Assembly: GCF_015330125.1 (NCBI RefSeq)
Contig: NZ_JADDXR010000002.1
Location: 1,798,001-1,862,000 of the forward strand
DNA length: 64,000 nt
Direction of reading: 5' to 3'
Origin: Zobellia nedashkovskayae
GTDB lineage: Bacteria; Bacteroidota; Bacteroidia; Flavobacteriales; Flavobacteriaceae
The notes below the pieces were generated by a model. It worked only from the letters and a program-made list of their open reading frames with translations, had not been told where the DNA came from and searched no databases. The translations under genes and the position numbers were made by a program. Below are positions 7,951 to 16,154 of the stretch, piece after piece (positions within the stretch are counted from its first letter, which is position 1; every line of letters begins with the position of its first letter).

Positions 7951-8110
7951 AGTTTTTAAAACACTTAAAATCAATAGTTTGGAATATTTGGTAGGAGGGT
8001 AATAACAATTTGTGGTGTAATGTGTTCCTTCTAACCACTTGCGAAAACGAAGTATAGAATTTTAATACAGTCTATATAATTAAGGATCTTATTTTACTTA
8101 TCCAACATTT

Positions 8111-8180
8111 CAGGGTTAACCCTGATATTTTTATTTCAGGGAATCCCCTGAAGGTTTCGAATAAGTCTCAGAATACCTTG
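8111..8180 (+). promoter_or_regulatory. Tandem-palindrome activator site and promoter of the kelch lipoprotein gene
   Basis: The best copy of the motif: distal box CAGGGTTAACCCTG (8111-8124, a perfect palindrome), 12 AT-rich bases, proximal box CAGGGAATCCCCTG (8137-8150), 23 bases and TACCTTG (8174-8180). The ATG at 8208 lies 28 nt after the -7-like box. The proximal centre is about 33 bp upstream of the -7 centre, placing it near -41. There is no good -33 TTG, consistent with dependence on an activator. Confidence 0.65.
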
Positions 8181-8207
8181 CGAGAATAACTTTTAAACTA
8201 TAATAAA

Positions 8208-9542
8208 ATGAAAACCTTACTGAAATTAAGTTGTTTAACCTTTCTCTTGCTTAGCTTGTCTTGTAGTAAAAATGATAATGACCCTCCAGCTCCTATTGAA
8301 GAGACTATTGAATCTGATACGGAGGATGATACCGAAGTTGCCGAAGAAGAAAATAGTGCTCCATCTGAGTTTGAATTGGTAGTTCTACCGGATGCCGCGG
8401 TGGAGGTAGACGTTTTACCCATATTTAGTTGGAATGCTAGTACCGATCCGGATGGTGATACTGTTGTGTATGATTTATACTTAGATGAAGGTGATGCAGC
8501 GGATAAGGTATTTGCAGAAGATATTGAGGTCAATAGTTATGAGGTCAAAGATCGTCTAGAATTAACGAAGGAATACGCTTGGAAGGTTGTTGCAAGAGAT
8601 TCTGAAGGAGCTAGTGTAACGAGCGATACGAGAACTTTTTCAACCAGACCCTTACGTTTTAATGATGTTCCTGAAACCGCTAATGCTGCTTTTAGTGCAC
8701 GACAACTTCATAGTTCAATCGTATATGAAGATAGAATATGGGTAATAGGAGGGTCTATTATAGGAGCGGGTACCGTACCATTTAAAGATGTTTGGTTTAC
8801 CGAAGATGGTATAAATTGGGAGCTCGCTACGGAATCTGCAGATTATGGAGCGCGTGCAGCTCACTCGTCGGTAGTTTTTGATGGTAAGATGTGGGTGATT
8901 GGTGGCTTTGACGATACGGGCAAAATTAAAAATGATGTTTGGGCAAGTAAAGATGGTGAAACTTGGGATGTCGTCGTTAATGATGCCCCATTTAATGGTA
9001 GGGCCGGACATACCTCTGTAGTTTATGACAATAAGATTTGGTTGATAGGTGGAGTTGATACGGACAATAACCTACAAAATGATGTTTGGGTAAGCCAAGA
9101 CGGTTTTACTTGGAAAGAGGTTTCCGGAGATGCTGGTTTTGAAGCTCGAAATTTGCACTCTACGGTAGCTTTTGAGGATGGAATCTATGTTATTGGCGGA
9201 AGAAATAAATTAGATGAGAGATTGGGTGATGTTTGGTTCAGTAAAGATGGAATTAATTGGGATGTTTTATCTAAAGATGCCGATTTTACGGGTCGATTCT
9301 CCCATACATCCATCGTATTCGATAATAAAATGTGGGTTATTGGTGGTATTGATGAAGAATTTAATTGGAAAAATGATGCGTGGTTCAGTACAGATGGAAA
9401 AATATGGACGGAAGCCATTAATGCGGCGCCATTTTCAAGACGATTTAGGCATTCTTCGGTTGTCTTTAAAAACAAGGCATGGGTAATTGCAGGAACAGGC
9501 GAAGCAAATAATGTTCAAAACGATGTTTGGACATTTGAATAA
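8208..9542 (+). CDS. Kelch-type beta-propeller lipoprotein with an N-terminal Fn3-like domain
   Basis: This 444-residue lipoprotein has lipid attachment at C19 (LSLSC followed by SKNDND). An acidic Pro/Glu-rich linker leads to a fibronectin-III-like domain (about 50-145, with WNASTDPDGD and YAWKVVARD). Six kelch-like repeats follow, about 52 residues apart, each with an H-(S/T)-(S/T)-hydrophobic strand ending in IGG (IAG in the last) and a DVW segment plus a DG.xW turn; they should form a six-bladed propeller. Such propellers bind glycans or proteins and some are enzymes, but no catalytic residues stand out. It is probably anchored to the outer membrane, perhaps surface-exposed. The promoter carries the best tandem palindrome in the locus and a strong terminator follows, so it is a single-gene unit. 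Confidence 0.88.
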   Translation: MKTLLKLSCLTFLLLSLSCSKNDNDPPAPIEETIESDTEDDTEVAEEENSAPSEFELVVLPDAAVEVDVLPIFSWNASTDPDGDTVVYDLYLDEGDAADKVFAEDIEVNSYEVKDRLELTKEYAWKVVARDSEGASVTSDTRTFSTRPLRFNDVPETANAAFSARQLHSSIVYEDRIWVIGGSIIGAGTVPFKDVWFTEDGINWELATESADYGARAAHSSVVFDGKMWVIGGFDDTGKIKNDVWASKDGETWDVVVNDAPFNGRAGHTSVVYDNKIWLIGGVDTDNNLQNDVWVSQDGFTWKEVSGDAGFEARNLHSTVAFEDGIYVIGGRNKLDERLGDVWFSKDGINWDVLSKDADFTGRFSHTSIVFDNKMWVIGGIDEEFNWKNDAWFSTDGKIWTEAINAAPFSRRFRHSSVVFKNKAWVIAGTGEANNVQNDVWTFE

Positions 9543-9558
9543 CATTCTAAAAATCAAT

Positions 9559-9593
9559 AAAACAAAAGACCTCGAAAGAGGGCTTTTGTTTTA
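9559..9593 (+). terminator. Intrinsic terminator after the kelch lipoprotein gene
   Basis: AACAAAAG pairs with CTTTTGTT, and CCTC with GAGG around a GAAA tetraloop; an A/G mismatch interrupts the stem. It is 18 nt after the stop codon and ends in a T-rich stretch. Confidence 0.75.
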
Positions 9594-9663
9594 TAATTAT
9601 TGTTTTAGTAGAATAGAGTTGGAATGTTTTGGAAGTTCTGCAGCTATTCTTGGGGCAATATAT

Positions 9664-11790
9664 TTATCCTTTGTGCAAGGCCAACTGAATGCGTTTTCTA
9701 GGAATATCAACAGATAATACTTTTACGATTATTTGTTGTTGTAGATGCACATGTTCGTTCACATCCTTTACGAAGGTGTCAGATAAATTGGATACATGGA
9801 TAAGCCCACTTTCTTTAATACCAATATCAACAAAACATCCAAAATTGGTAATGTTATTGACAATACCCGGTAATAGTTGACCTTCCTGTAAATCCGTAAT
9901 GGATTTTATATTTTGATTGAAAGTGAAAACCTTGGCTTTCTCACGACGGTCAAGACCTGGCTTTTCAAGTTCCTCTACAATATCTTTAAGAGTAGGTAAA
10001 CCTATGGTTTCCGTGCAATAGGACTCTAGTTTTACGCTTTTTAAAGCACTACTGTTTCCTATTAATTCTGTAAGCGGAATACCTTTGTCCTTGGCTATTT
10101 TTTTAACTATAGCATAACTTTCCGGGTGAACCGCAGAGTCATCCAATGGATTTTTAGCATCTTTAATCCTGAGAAAACCGGCTCCTTGCTCAAAAGCTTT
10201 ACCGCCCAAACGAGCTACTTTTTTAATTTCCGTTCTGCTTGTAAAAGCTCCATTTTCATTTCGGTAGGCAACAATATTTTCTGCCAATTTCGGGCCAATT
10301 CCGGATACATAACTCAATAAGGGAACACTAGCGGTATTTATGTTCACTCCAACGGAATTCACACAACTCTCTACGACACTATCTAGCGAAGTCTGAAGCT
10401 TACTTTGGTCCACATCATGTTGATATTGCCCAACACCAATAGATTTAGCATCTATTTTTACGAGCTCTGCCAATGGATCTGCTAATCGTCTTCCTATAGA
10501 AACAGAACCTCGTACGGTTACATCGTAATTGGGGAATTCATCACGGGCTATTTTTGAAGCGGAATAAATGGATGCTCCCGCCTCACTTACTACAAAAACT
10601 TCAATAGGATTTTTAAAATGAATACGTTTTACCAATTGCTCGGTTTCACGGGATGCCGTTCCATTACCAATGGCAATAGCCTCTATTTTATAAGCATCAC
10701 ACAGTGAACTTATTTTTTTTATGGCTTCGGTATCCTTGTTCTGCGGGGCATGCGGATATATGTTTTCGTTGTGTTCTAAATCTCCTTGTGAGCTCAAGCA
10801 AACTACTTTACAGCCTGAGCGGAAACCTGGGTCTATGGCTAAAATCCGCTTTTCACCTAAAGGAGCTCCCAGTAGAAGTTGTTTCAGGTTCTTAGAAAAT
10901 ACCATAATGGCATCATCATCTGCTTTTTCTTTTGCTTTTTTGAGGATTTCATTCGATAATGAAGGATAAAGCAAACGCTTGTATGCATCCGCAATAGCCA
11001 ATTCAATATGAGGCGTACAGAAATTATTGGATTTTATAACCCGGTCTTCAATACGCCTAAGCATCTCATCAGAATCGATTTCTATTTTTACGCGAATAAA
11101 ACCTTCGTTTTCGGCACGTAAAATAGCAAGTAGTCGGTGAGAAGGGCATCGTTTTAGAGCTTCGCTCCAATCAAAATAATCACGGAATTTCTGTGCTTTC
11201 TCATCTACTTTCTTGGTTGAGATAACTTTTGTTACAATTAGTGCACTGCGCTCTAATTGGTTCCTTACTTGGTTTCTTATAGATATCCGCTCGTTAACCC
11301 ATTCGGCAATAATATGCCTAGCACCTTCTAAAGCTTCATCAGTATTGGCAACTTCACCATTGGTATATTGGTTGGCAGCCGCTTCAATATCATTATGGTT
11401 TTGGGCCATAATCATTTTAGCTAGAGGCTCTAATCCATTTTTACGGGCGGTTTCTGCTTTGGTCTTTCGTTTTTTCTTGAATGGCAGGTATAAATCCTCA
11501 AGCGTAACAAGGTCATCGGTCTGTTGAATTTTAAGCCGAAGCTCATCAGTTAATCCATTTTGCTCTTCTATAGCCTTTAAAACTGCAGTCTTTCGCTTTT
11601 CCAGTGTTTCAAACTGAGTTTTAAATTGCACGATGGCTCCAACCTGAACCTCGTCTAAATTACCTGTTATCTCTTTTCTATAGCGCGAAATAAAAGGGAC
11701 GGTACAATCTTGGTTAAGAAGCTCTACCGTATTCTCAATACTCTTTTGAGGGAGTTGAGTGTTTTTTTTGATAAAGGAAATGAGTTGCAT
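9664..11790 (-). CDS. tex: Tex-family RNA-binding transcription accessory protein
   Basis: A 708-residue protein of the conserved Tex/YhgF family, which binds nucleic acid and influences transcription. Domain order matches the family: N-terminal helical region (ISRYRKEITGNLDE), YqgF-like RNase H fold (ILAIDPGFRSGCKV, about 315), helix-hairpin-helix repeats (VPLLSYVSGIGPKLAENIVAYR, about 495), and a C-terminal S1 domain (about 630-705, LLPGIVNNITNFGCFVDIGIKESGLIHVS). It is full length for the family. It follows metG on the same strand after about 70 bases and converges with the kelch gene. Confidence 0.95.
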   Translation of the reverse strand: MQLISFIKKNTQLPQKSIENTVELLNQDCTVPFISRYRKEITGNLDEVQVGAIVQFKTQFETLEKRKTAVLKAIEEQNGLTDELRLKIQQTDDLVTLEDLYLPFKKKRKTKAETARKNGLEPLAKMIMAQNHNDIEAAANQYTNGEVANTDEALEGARHIIAEWVNERISIRNQVRNQLERSALIVTKVISTKKVDEKAQKFRDYFDWSEALKRCPSHRLLAILRAENEGFIRVKIEIDSDEMLRRIEDRVIKSNNFCTPHIELAIADAYKRLLYPSLSNEILKKAKEKADDDAIMVFSKNLKQLLLGAPLGEKRILAIDPGFRSGCKVVCLSSQGDLEHNENIYPHAPQNKDTEAIKKISSLCDAYKIEAIAIGNGTASRETEQLVKRIHFKNPIEVFVVSEAGASIYSASKIARDEFPNYDVTVRGSVSIGRRLADPLAELVKIDAKSIGVGQYQHDVDQSKLQTSLDSVVESCVNSVGVNINTASVPLLSYVSGIGPKLAENIVAYRNENGAFTSRTEIKKVARLGGKAFEQGAGFLRIKDAKNPLDDSAVHPESYAIVKKIAKDKGIPLTELIGNSSALKSVKLESYCTETIGLPTLKDIVEELEKPGLDRREKAKVFTFNQNIKSITDLQEGQLLPGIVNNITNFGCFVDIGIKESGLIHVSNLSDTFVKDVNEHVHLQQQIIVKVLSVDIPRKRIQLALHKG

Positions 11791-11860
11791 ATGACTTTAT
11801 TAACGACCGTTGAAAATAGTTGAGACAATTGAGAAAATCTTAGGCAAGCCTTTAAGGAAT

Positions 11861-13939
11861 TTAACTTATCCCTTCCCCGTTACCAACACTATCTTCATCT
11901 GGGTTTACAAAAACTAACTTACCATCTGCGTTTTCGGTCATTAAAATCATGCCTTCGCTTTCAACACCACGCAATGCCCTAGGAGCTAGGTTGATAAGAA
12001 CGGTAACTTTTTTGCCAATTATTTCTTCTGGTGTAAAACTCTCTGCAATACCTGAAACAATAGTACGTGTGTCCAAACCAGTGTCCACTTTTAGAACCAA
12101 TAACTTCTTGGTTTTAGGCATTTTTTCGGCTTCCAAAATGGTGCCTACACGCATATCTAGTTTTGTAAAATCATCAAAATTGATAGTATCTTTCTGTGGC
12201 ATAAGTTCTTTATTCGCGTTTTCGTTGGCCTTTTTTGTGGCTTCAAGTTTGTCTAACTGAGCTTGTATTTCGCTATCTTCTATTTTTCTAAAGAGTAGCT
12301 CGCCCTTGTTGATTTTATGATTAGCAGGAAGTAAGGTTTCTTTGGTAGAAACTTCTGCCCAAGAGGTCTCAACTTCACCAGAGCCAATAGCTAATATATT
12401 TTTAAGTTTTTTAGCGGTAAACGGTAAAAACGGTTCACTTAATACAGATAAGGCCGTTGCAATCTGAAGAGCAACAAACATAATTGTCTTAACACGTTCT
12501 TCATCTTGTTTGACTACTTTCCATGGTTCTTCATCTGCCAAATACTTATTACCCAGACGTGCTAAGCTCATAAGTTCTTGACCTGCTTCCCTAAAACGAT
12601 ATCGCTCTATAGAGCTAGAAATGGTTTCAGGGAATTTTTGAAGTGACTCTAAAGTTTCCTTATCTACCTGAGAAAATTCAGAAGGAGCAGGGACAATACC
12701 TTCATAGTATTTATTGGTTAAGACCACTACACGGTTTATAAAGTTTCCGAGTATAGCAACCAGTTCGTTGTTGTTTCTAGCTTGAAAATCTTTCCAAGTA
12801 AAATCGTTATCCTTGGTTTCAGGAGCGTTCGCGGTTAAGGTATACCTAAGTACATCTTGCATATCCGGAAATTCTTCTAAATATTCATGCAACCAAACTG
12901 CCCAGTTCTTTGAAGTGGAAAGCTTGTTGCCTTCTAGATTCAAGAACTCATTTGCTGGAACATTTTCAGGCAAAATATAATCGCCGTGGGCTTTTAAAAT
13001 GGAAGGGAAGATAATACAGTGAAAAACTATATTGTCTTTTCCTATAAAGTGAACAAGCTTGGTATTTTCATCTTTCCAATAGGGCTCCCAGTCTTTTCCT
13101 TCGCGGGCTGCCCATTCTTTGGTAGATGAAATATAACCGATAGGTGCGTCGAACCATACATAAAGTACTTTGCCTTCACCACCTTCTACAGGTACGGGAA
13201 TACCCCAGTCTAAATCTCTGGTTACAGCACGTGGTTTTAGTCCATCATCGATCCAGCTTTTACATTGGCCATAAACGTTAGGTTTCCAATCAGATTTATG
13301 ACCTTCTAAAATCCATTCTTTTAGAAAATCTTCATATCGGTCCAAAGGTAAAAACCAATGTTTGGTTTCTTTAGTGGTCGGAACCGTGCCAGTAATAGTA
13401 GATTTTGGGTTGATAAGGTCCGTTGCGTTCAATGTAGAACCGCAATTTTCACATTGATCGCCGTATGCTTCTTCATATCCACACTTTGGGCAAGTACCAA
13501 CTACAAAACGGTCGGCCAGAAATTGTTTCGCTTCGTCATCATACAATTGTGCCGTAGTTTCTTCAATAAAATCGCCTTGCTCATAAAGCTTTACAAAAAA
13601 GTCAGAAGCGGTTTTATGATGAATTTCCCTAGATGTTCTAGAGTAGTTGTTAAAAGTGATGCCAAAATCCTCGAAAGACTTACGAATAATTCCATCATAC
13701 TTATCAATGACCTCTTGAGGAGTAATACCCTCTTTTTTAGCTTTCATTGAGATAGCAACACCATGCTCGTCGCTTCCGCATACAAAAGCAACATCATTGC
13801 CAGTTAAGCGTAAATAGCGTGCGTAAATATCTGCAGGCACATAAACACCGGCCAAATGACCAATATGTATTGGGCCATTTGTATAAGGCAACGCGGCGGT
13901 AATGGTATATCTCTCTGGGTGTTTAAGCTTCTCGGCCAT
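11861..13939 (-). CDS. metG: Methionyl-tRNA synthetase
   Basis: A class I aminoacyl-tRNA synthetase of about 692 residues that charges tRNA-Met. The HIGH motif appears as HIGH in [10 protein letters not shown] near the N-terminus, the zinc knuckle as CPKCGYEE...CENCGS, and the KMSKS loop as the variant KLSTS. A C-terminal EMAP-II/Trbp111-like tRNA-binding domain ([14 protein letters not shown], about 585-690) is fused, as is usual in Bacteroidota. I start it at the ATG at 13939 ([11 protein letters not shown]): the frame extends to a TTG at 13960, but that TTG lies inside the predicted -7 box and so would precede the transcript start. Confidence 0.96.
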   Translation of the reverse strand: MAEKLKHPERYTITAALPYTNGPIHIGHLAGVYVPADIYARYLRLTGNDVAFVCGSDEHGVAISMKAKKEGITPQEVIDKYDGIIRKSFEDFGITFNNYSRTSREIHHKTASDFFVKLYEQGDFIEETTAQLYDDEAKQFLADRFVVGTCPKCGYEEAYGDQCENCGSTLNATDLINPKSTITGTVPTTKETKHWFLPLDRYEDFLKEWILEGHKSDWKPNVYGQCKSWIDDGLKPRAVTRDLDWGIPVPVEGGEGKVLYVWFDAPIGYISSTKEWAAREGKDWEPYWKDENTKLVHFIGKDNIVFHCIIFPSILKAHGDYILPENVPANEFLNLEGNKLSTSKNWAVWLHEYLEEFPDMQDVLRYTLTANAPETKDNDFTWKDFQARNNNELVAILGNFINRVVVLTNKYYEGIVPAPSEFSQVDKETLESLQKFPETISSSIERYRFREAGQELMSLARLGNKYLADEEPWKVVKQDEERVKTIMFVALQIATALSVLSEPFLPFTAKKLKNILAIGSGEVETSWAEVSTKETLLPANHKINKGELLFRKIEDSEIQAQLDKLEATKKANENANKELMPQKDTINFDDFTKLDMRVGTILEAEKMPKTKKLLVLKVDTGLDTRTIVSGIAESFTPEEIIGKKVTVLINLAPRALRGVESEGMILMTENADGKLVFVNPDEDSVGNGEGIS

Positions 13940-13957
13940 TGATTTCGAATTAGGGTG

Positions 13958-13989
13958 CAAAAGTACTGATTTTGCACAGCATTACACAA
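13958..13989 (-). promoter_or_regulatory. metG promoter (Bacteroidota type)
   Basis: On the minus strand, TTG (13989-13987) is separated by 21 bases from TACTTTTG (13965-13958), a perfect TAnnTTTG. Transcription should start near 13954, leaving a leader of about 15 nt before the ATG at 13939. This promoter decides the metG start codon. Confidence 0.7.
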
Positions 13990-14145
13990 GTGGATTTGTT
14001 AGTGAGCAAATGAAAGTTAAAAAGGATGATTTTAAATTGAATAGGAAGCGGTCCTGCAGTTCAACGAAGATGTATACGAATTTGGGAATGGTTCAGTTTT
14101 ATATATAGAGCCCCTTATTTAACCATTAACTTAAACACATAAACC

Positions 14146-14322
14146 ATGAGTACAGGAAACCCAAACAAATTTAAAATTTTAGAGGACATTAAAGAAGAAG
14201 TGGAAGCGGTAACAAATAGTCAAGAAAAAGAAGATGTTGCCCGACTTTATAAGAGTAAAGGTTCTCGTGTTTCAAAAGAACTATCGTTCACGACTAAAAA
14301 TAATAAGTCTAAATTGACTTAA
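14146..14322 (+). CDS. Small charged protein (58 residues), unknown function
   Basis: An open frame begins MSTGNPNKFKILEDIKEE and ends NNKSKLT. The middle (about 10-35) should form an amphipathic, Glu/Lys-rich helix; there is no signal peptide or membrane segment. The frame has flavobacterial codon use, sits alone between divergent metG and a bidirectional terminator, and follows an AACCATTAACTTAAACACATAAACC leader-like stretch typical of expressed genes in this group. I do not recognise a family. The call rests on composition and context only. Confidence 0.55.
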   Translation: MSTGNPNKFKILEDIKEEVEAVTNSQEKEDVARLYKSKGSRVSKELSFTTKNNKSKLT

Positions 14323-14366
14323 GTATAGTAGACAAAGTCTTTTCTTGAGATAAGACGGAAAGTAAA

Positions 14367-14411
14367 TAAAAAAACCTTCGCCAATGGTCATCCATAGCGA
14401 AGGTTTTTTTT
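14367..14411. terminator. Bidirectional intrinsic terminator
   Basis: A-run, ACCTTCGC, a 15-base loop, GCGAAGGT and a T-run form a strong hairpin flanked by A and T tracts on either side. It separates the convergent 58-residue protein gene (plus strand) and the DUF1501 gene (minus strand) and can serve both. Confidence 0.8.
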
Positions 14412-14431
14412 ATGAAATGAATACGGTAAGG

Positions 14432-16144
14432 TTATGCAACCATTACAGATTTACTCATTTTATGCTGTTGTACTTGAATGCGATAAATGTATTTACCCGC
14501 AGCCAAATGACCTGGAATATTTTCCTTAATATTAATTTCGTTAACACCTTCGGACATGATTGCGTTGCTGATGGTACCCACTTTTTGCCCTATAATATTA
14601 AAAAGCTGAATATCTACATGGGCCGTTACCGGCATTTCTAGGTAGATATGTGGCGAGTTGTCCGTAGGGTAGAACGGTTTATGAACTATGGAGTTCAGCT
14701 GTTCGCTATTTGGTACCACAGGTTTATCGGTCAATCCGCCATTTTCTGACGTAGGTATTGTTGGTTCTCCATCGCTATAAACAACGTCAGGGAAATCAGT
14801 ACCACTACAGTTAAATCCAAGATTTACCGGAGCGTACGTGTGTCCTAATAAATGTTGCTCTACTAGAGGTATGGGTACACAAAGCCATTCTGCTAAAACG
14901 GTGGCATATAAATCTCTAAAATCCATTGTGTATTCTAAGTTTCCTCTGCCATCAGGATTATCAAGTGTAGGATGTTCGCCTACAAAAGCACTGCCTTGCA
15001 AACCAGGTCCGAAAAATAGAGTAGGTGCTGCTTTACCATGATCGGTACCGTTAGAACCATTCTCAAAAATACGTCTCCCGAACTCTGAGAACGTCATGCT
15101 AAGCACATTGTCATCTTGTTCCGTATATGCTAAATCTTCATAGAAATTATCAATAGCAATAGAAAGGTTGCTCATTAAACGCTCATGAGCCAAAGGCTGG
15201 TTACCATGTGTGTCAAAACCATTCATAGAAATCATATAAACCTTAGTCCCTAAATTTCCTTTTATCAATCGGGCCAATAGGGCTAATTGTTTTGCAAAAC
15301 TATTTTCTTGGTATTCTACTTGGTTTGCACCACGCGACCATGCTTCGTGAATTACCCCCGAATATTCATATGTGGTATTGGCAACTCCTCTTAAGAATTG
15401 CAATTGATCACCATACATACAATCGTTGAACAATTCTTGTTCAAGACCGTAACGCACACCGGACTCTGCTATTTCTTCTAGTTGTTCCACATTTGAGGTT
15501 ACAAATGCATAATTAGTTTCATCTCCTTGAAAAACCAAGCTTCCAAACTGACCAATTTGAATGGCAGCCGGTGCAGGTGGGGGGGATACGAGATAATCTG
15601 GGTAACATTCTTCAAAATGCCTTCCCATCCAACCTGTGTTGAGCCCGCTGAAACCCGTTGAGGTTAAATCGGTATTAGCAAAAACGTCGGATCCCGTAAA
15701 ATGCGATAGACTTTGGCCTTCGTATCCTACACCATGAACAGCTTTAAACTGACCTTCGCTCCACATAGGTTGCAAGGACTTCATATAAGAAGGTATACCA
15801 AACTCATCGGTAAGTTTCAAAACTTTACTTTCAGGAATATATATATTCGGTCGTGCTTTGGCATACGAATCGTATTGTTCAATAGGAATAACGGTGCTAA
15901 GTCCGTCGTTTCCGCCAGAAAGTCGAATTAAAATTAAAATTTTATCCGTTTCTGAATTGGCTATTGCCGCTGTTAAGGGCGATGGTGCAGAAGCGGTAAG
16001 CATATTACTGCCTAGCATCATGGAGCCAGAACCGGCAATTCCTAAAGCCTGTAAAAATGAGCGTCTGCTCCAAGATTTATGTTCTTGATCGTGGCCATCG
16101 TGTTCTAGGCCTTTATGGGGATCTGTGTGGTGAGTATCGCACAT
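14432..16144 (-). CDS. DUF1501 protein with Tat signal and T9SS sorting domain
   Basis: This is a 570-residue exported protein. After a His-rich N-terminus comes a twin-arginine signal (R27-R28 in SWSRRSFLQALG) and a hydrophobic core. The body is the DUF1501 fold, related to the alkaline phosphatase/sulfatase superfamily (ILIRLSGGNDGLS, FDTHGNQ, FSEFGRR and GTDHGKAAPTLFFGPG). The last 80 or so residues resemble a type A T9SS sorting domain (VDIQLFNIIGQKVGT, GKYIYRIQV). This implies folding in the cytoplasm, Tat export and then T9SS delivery to the surface. Its DUF1800 partner lies 10 bases upstream in the same operon. The enzymatic activity of the family is not established. Confidence 0.9.
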   Translation of the reverse strand: MCDTHHTDPHKGLEHDGHDQEHKSWSRRSFLQALGIAGSGSMMLGSNMLTASAPSPLTAAIANSETDKILILIRLSGGNDGLSTVIPIEQYDSYAKARPNIYIPESKVLKLTDEFGIPSYMKSLQPMWSEGQFKAVHGVGYEGQSLSHFTGSDVFANTDLTSTGFSGLNTGWMGRHFEECYPDYLVSPPPAPAAIQIGQFGSLVFQGDETNYAFVTSNVEQLEEIAESGVRYGLEQELFNDCMYGDQLQFLRGVANTTYEYSGVIHEAWSRGANQVEYQENSFAKQLALLARLIKGNLGTKVYMISMNGFDTHGNQPLAHERLMSNLSIAIDNFYEDLAYTEQDDNVLSMTFSEFGRRIFENGSNGTDHGKAAPTLFFGPGLQGSAFVGEHPTLDNPDGRGNLEYTMDFRDLYATVLAEWLCVPIPLVEQHLLGHTYAPVNLGFNCSGTDFPDVVYSDGEPTIPTSENGGLTDKPVVPNSEQLNSIVHKPFYPTDNSPHIYLEMPVTAHVDIQLFNIIGQKVGTISNAIMSEGVNEINIKENIPGHLAAGKYIYRIQVQQHKMSKSVMVA

Positions 16145-16154
16145 AGTAGTAGGT

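Noticed and set aside
7975..8110. Possible rightward transcript from the 7911-7950 palindromes
   Set aside because: TAGTTTG lies one base off the spacing of the other copies, the box spacers fit the leftward orientation, and no frame longer than a dozen codons follows.
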